DNA from: Gammaproteobacteria bacterium
GTDB taxonomy: Bacteria; Pseudomonadota; Gammaproteobacteria; Pseudomonadales; Azotimanducaceae_A
DNA length: 64,000 bases
NCBI GenBank assembly: GCA_012960755.1
Contig: DUAT01000078.1
Coordinates: 62,001-126,000, forward strand
Reading direction: 5' to 3'
In this document: piece after piece, positions 62,867 through 64,000 of the stretch
Layout of the letters: every line of letters begins with the position of its first letter
How positions within the stretch are numbered: the first letter of the stretch is position 1
Translations under genes and position numbers: made by a program
Notes under the pieces: model-generated
Seen by the model: only the letters and a program-made list of their open reading frames with translations
Told to the model about the DNA's origin: nothing
The model's database searches: none

Positions 62867-63042
62867 CAAACTTTAAACAGCGGCAAAAGCTCAAAACAGA
62901 GCTAGAGTTCAAACAAATGGCGCAGCAATTTCAGCGTTCTTTGGACTGATCCGCATCACTAACTAATCCTCTTCTCGTTTTTTCCCAAACTAATCTATCG
63001 CGTTGGCGCGAATCCTTAATCATCTAATCAACGACATGACCT

Positions 63043-64000
63043 ATGAATCTAACTGACCTCAAATCCAAACCAATCCCCGAACTTTTAGAAATCGCCCACG
63101 AAATGGGCATGGACAATCTGGGCCGCTCCAGAAAACAGGAAATAATCGCCAACGTGTTGCGCAAACATGCCAAGGGCGGTGAAGCAATATACGGTGATGG
63201 CACACTCGAAATACTACAGGACGGTTTCGGATTTTTGCGTTCAGCAGACAGTTCCTATTTGGCAGGACCGGATGACATTTACGTATCACCCAGCCAGATT
63301 CGCCGTTTCAATTTAAGAACCGGTGACAGCGTCTCGGGAAAGATAAGACCACCGAAAGACAGCGAGCGGTATTTTGCTCTTCTGAAAGTCGACCAGATCA
63401 ACTTCACAGATCCTGGTGAATCCAAAAACAAGATCCTGTTCGAAAACCTGACACCACTATTCCCCGACGAACCTATGCATCTTGAAGCTGGAAACGGCAG
63501 TACCGAAGATCTGACTTCACGAATCATCGACCTGACCTCACCGATCGGTAAGGGCCAGCGGGGTTTGATCGTATCGCCGCCGAAAGCGGGAAAAACGCTT
63601 ATACTGCAGAACATCGCCCAAGCCATCGCACGCAATAATCCCGAATGTCATCTCATCGTGCTGCTAATTGATGAACGCCCGGAAGAGGTAACAGAAATGC
63701 AGCGCTCAGTGCGTGGCGAAGTCGTCGCGAGCACCTTCGATGAACCGCCTTCGCGGCATGTTCAGGTGAGCGAGATGGTCATCGAAAAGGCGAAGCGTCT
63801 GGTGGAGCACAAGAGAGACGTCGTTATTCTGCTCGATTCTATTACCCGGCTGGCGCGCGCTTTCAACACGGTTATTCCAGCCTCCGGCAAGGTGTTAACC
63901 GGCGGTGTTGATGCCCACGCCCTGGAACGACCGAAACGTTTCTTTGGTGCGGCCAGAAACATCGAGGAAGGTGGTAGCCTGACAATTATTGCAACCTGCC
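63043..64000 (+). CDS. rho: Transcription termination factor Rho (5' part; runs off the window)
   Basis: The first 319 codons of about 419 are present. The N-terminal domain has [15 protein letters not shown] and the RNA-binding cold-shock-like fold [10 protein letters not shown]; the ATPase has Walker A P-P-K-A-G-K-T (about residues 178-184), [13 protein letters not shown] and Walker [14 protein letters not shown]. The frame stays open to the window edge, and the gene is expected to continue for about 100 codons. ATG 63043 matches the family start. Confidence 0.95.
   Translation, partial: MNLTDLKSKPIPELLEIAHEMGMDNLGRSRKQEIIANVLRKHAKGGEAIYGDGTLEILQDGFGFLRSADSSYLAGPDDIYVSPSQIRRFNLRTGDSVSGKIRPPKDSERYFALLKVDQINFTDPGESKNKILFENLTPLFPDEPMHLEAGNGSTEDLTSRIIDLTSPIGKGQRGLIVSPPKAGKTLILQNIAQAIARNNPECHLIVLLIDERPEEVTEMQRSVRGEVVASTFDEPPSRHVQVSEMVIEKAKRLVEHKRDVVILLDSITRLARAFNTVIPASGKVLTGGVDAHALERPKRFFGAARNIEEGGSLTIIATC

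Larger units (their letters stand above)
62709..63042. other. trxA-rho intergenic leader
   Basis: 334 bases with no gene. It contains the hairpin after trxA, the candidate rho promoter and a C-rich leader before the rho ATG. A long leader is normal for rho genes, which Rho itself attenuates. Confidence 0.55.

Overview
The window looks like the chromosome of an aerobic, heterotrophic gammaproteobacterium, probably marine. The basis is gammaproteobacterial housekeeping genes (rpoD, a Pseudomonas-type long isocitrate lyase, gshA, hslR, dsbB, acpH, a second EF-G, hemB-trxA-rho) mixed with many CoA-pathway enzymes, a large TonB receptor and flavin-dependent monooxygenases. No ribosomal RNA, tRNA, CRISPR array or prophage was seen. 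The lineage is an inference from gene content, not a measured placement.

Layout. 1-3.8 kb: a DUF4136 lipoprotein and a TonB-dependent receptor. 3.8-9.5 kb: a one-carbon/methylated-amine module made of a dimethylglycine/sarcosine dehydrogenase-type flavoprotein, a trimethylamine/histamine dehydrogenase-type Fe-S flavoprotein and PurU. 9.6-16.6 kb: assorted hydrolases, including a pectinacetylesterase-metallo-beta-lactamase fusion, and an LLM oxidoreductase. 16.7-23.4 kb: a leftward operon for a tryptophan tryptophylquinone (TTQ) amine dehydrogenase (large chain, MauE-like, MauD-like, small chain), a small c-type cytochrome with no methionine in its mature part, and a rifampin-phosphotransferase-like phosphotransferase. 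It is headed by an ArsM-like methyltransferase with an in-frame UGA at the conserved catalytic Cys position, followed by a SECIS-like hairpin. 23.4-25.1 kb: an ISNCY-type insertion sequence 43 bp upstream of that operon. 25.1-38.7 kb: DsbA-fold/HxlR, enoyl-CoA hydratase, GST, a 125-bp MITE with the same termini as the IS, SDRs, lipoproteins, an amidohydrolase, a CBS protein, a two-domain DsbA-fold protein, an RNA-methyltransferase-like protein and a Bax-like glucosaminidase. 38.7-48.3 kb: FKBP, EF-G2, isocitrate lyase, a PLP dehydratase, enoyl-CoA hydratase, RpoD. 48.3-49.6 kb: 1.2 kb non-coding with a large hairpin and a 6 x 29-bp tandem repeat. 49.6-58 kb: thiolase/DUF35 pair, CysQ, HslR, GshA, AcpH, a 6 x 24-bp repeat, DsbB, ABC-F. 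58-61 kb: a TetR-controlled operon with an LLM monooxygenase and an unrecognised possible di-iron protein. 61-64 kb: hemB, trxA and the first 319 codons of rho.

How it works together: the two flavoproteins and PurU suggest demethylation or oxidation of amines, with surplus formyl-tetrahydrofolate released as formate; the TTQ enzyme would oxidise a primary amine in the periplasm. The most unusual object is the candidate selenoprotein methyltransferase heading the TTQ operon. Next are the TTQ operon's extra genes (phosphotransferase, Met-less cytochrome) and a family of related short intergenic tandem repeats.
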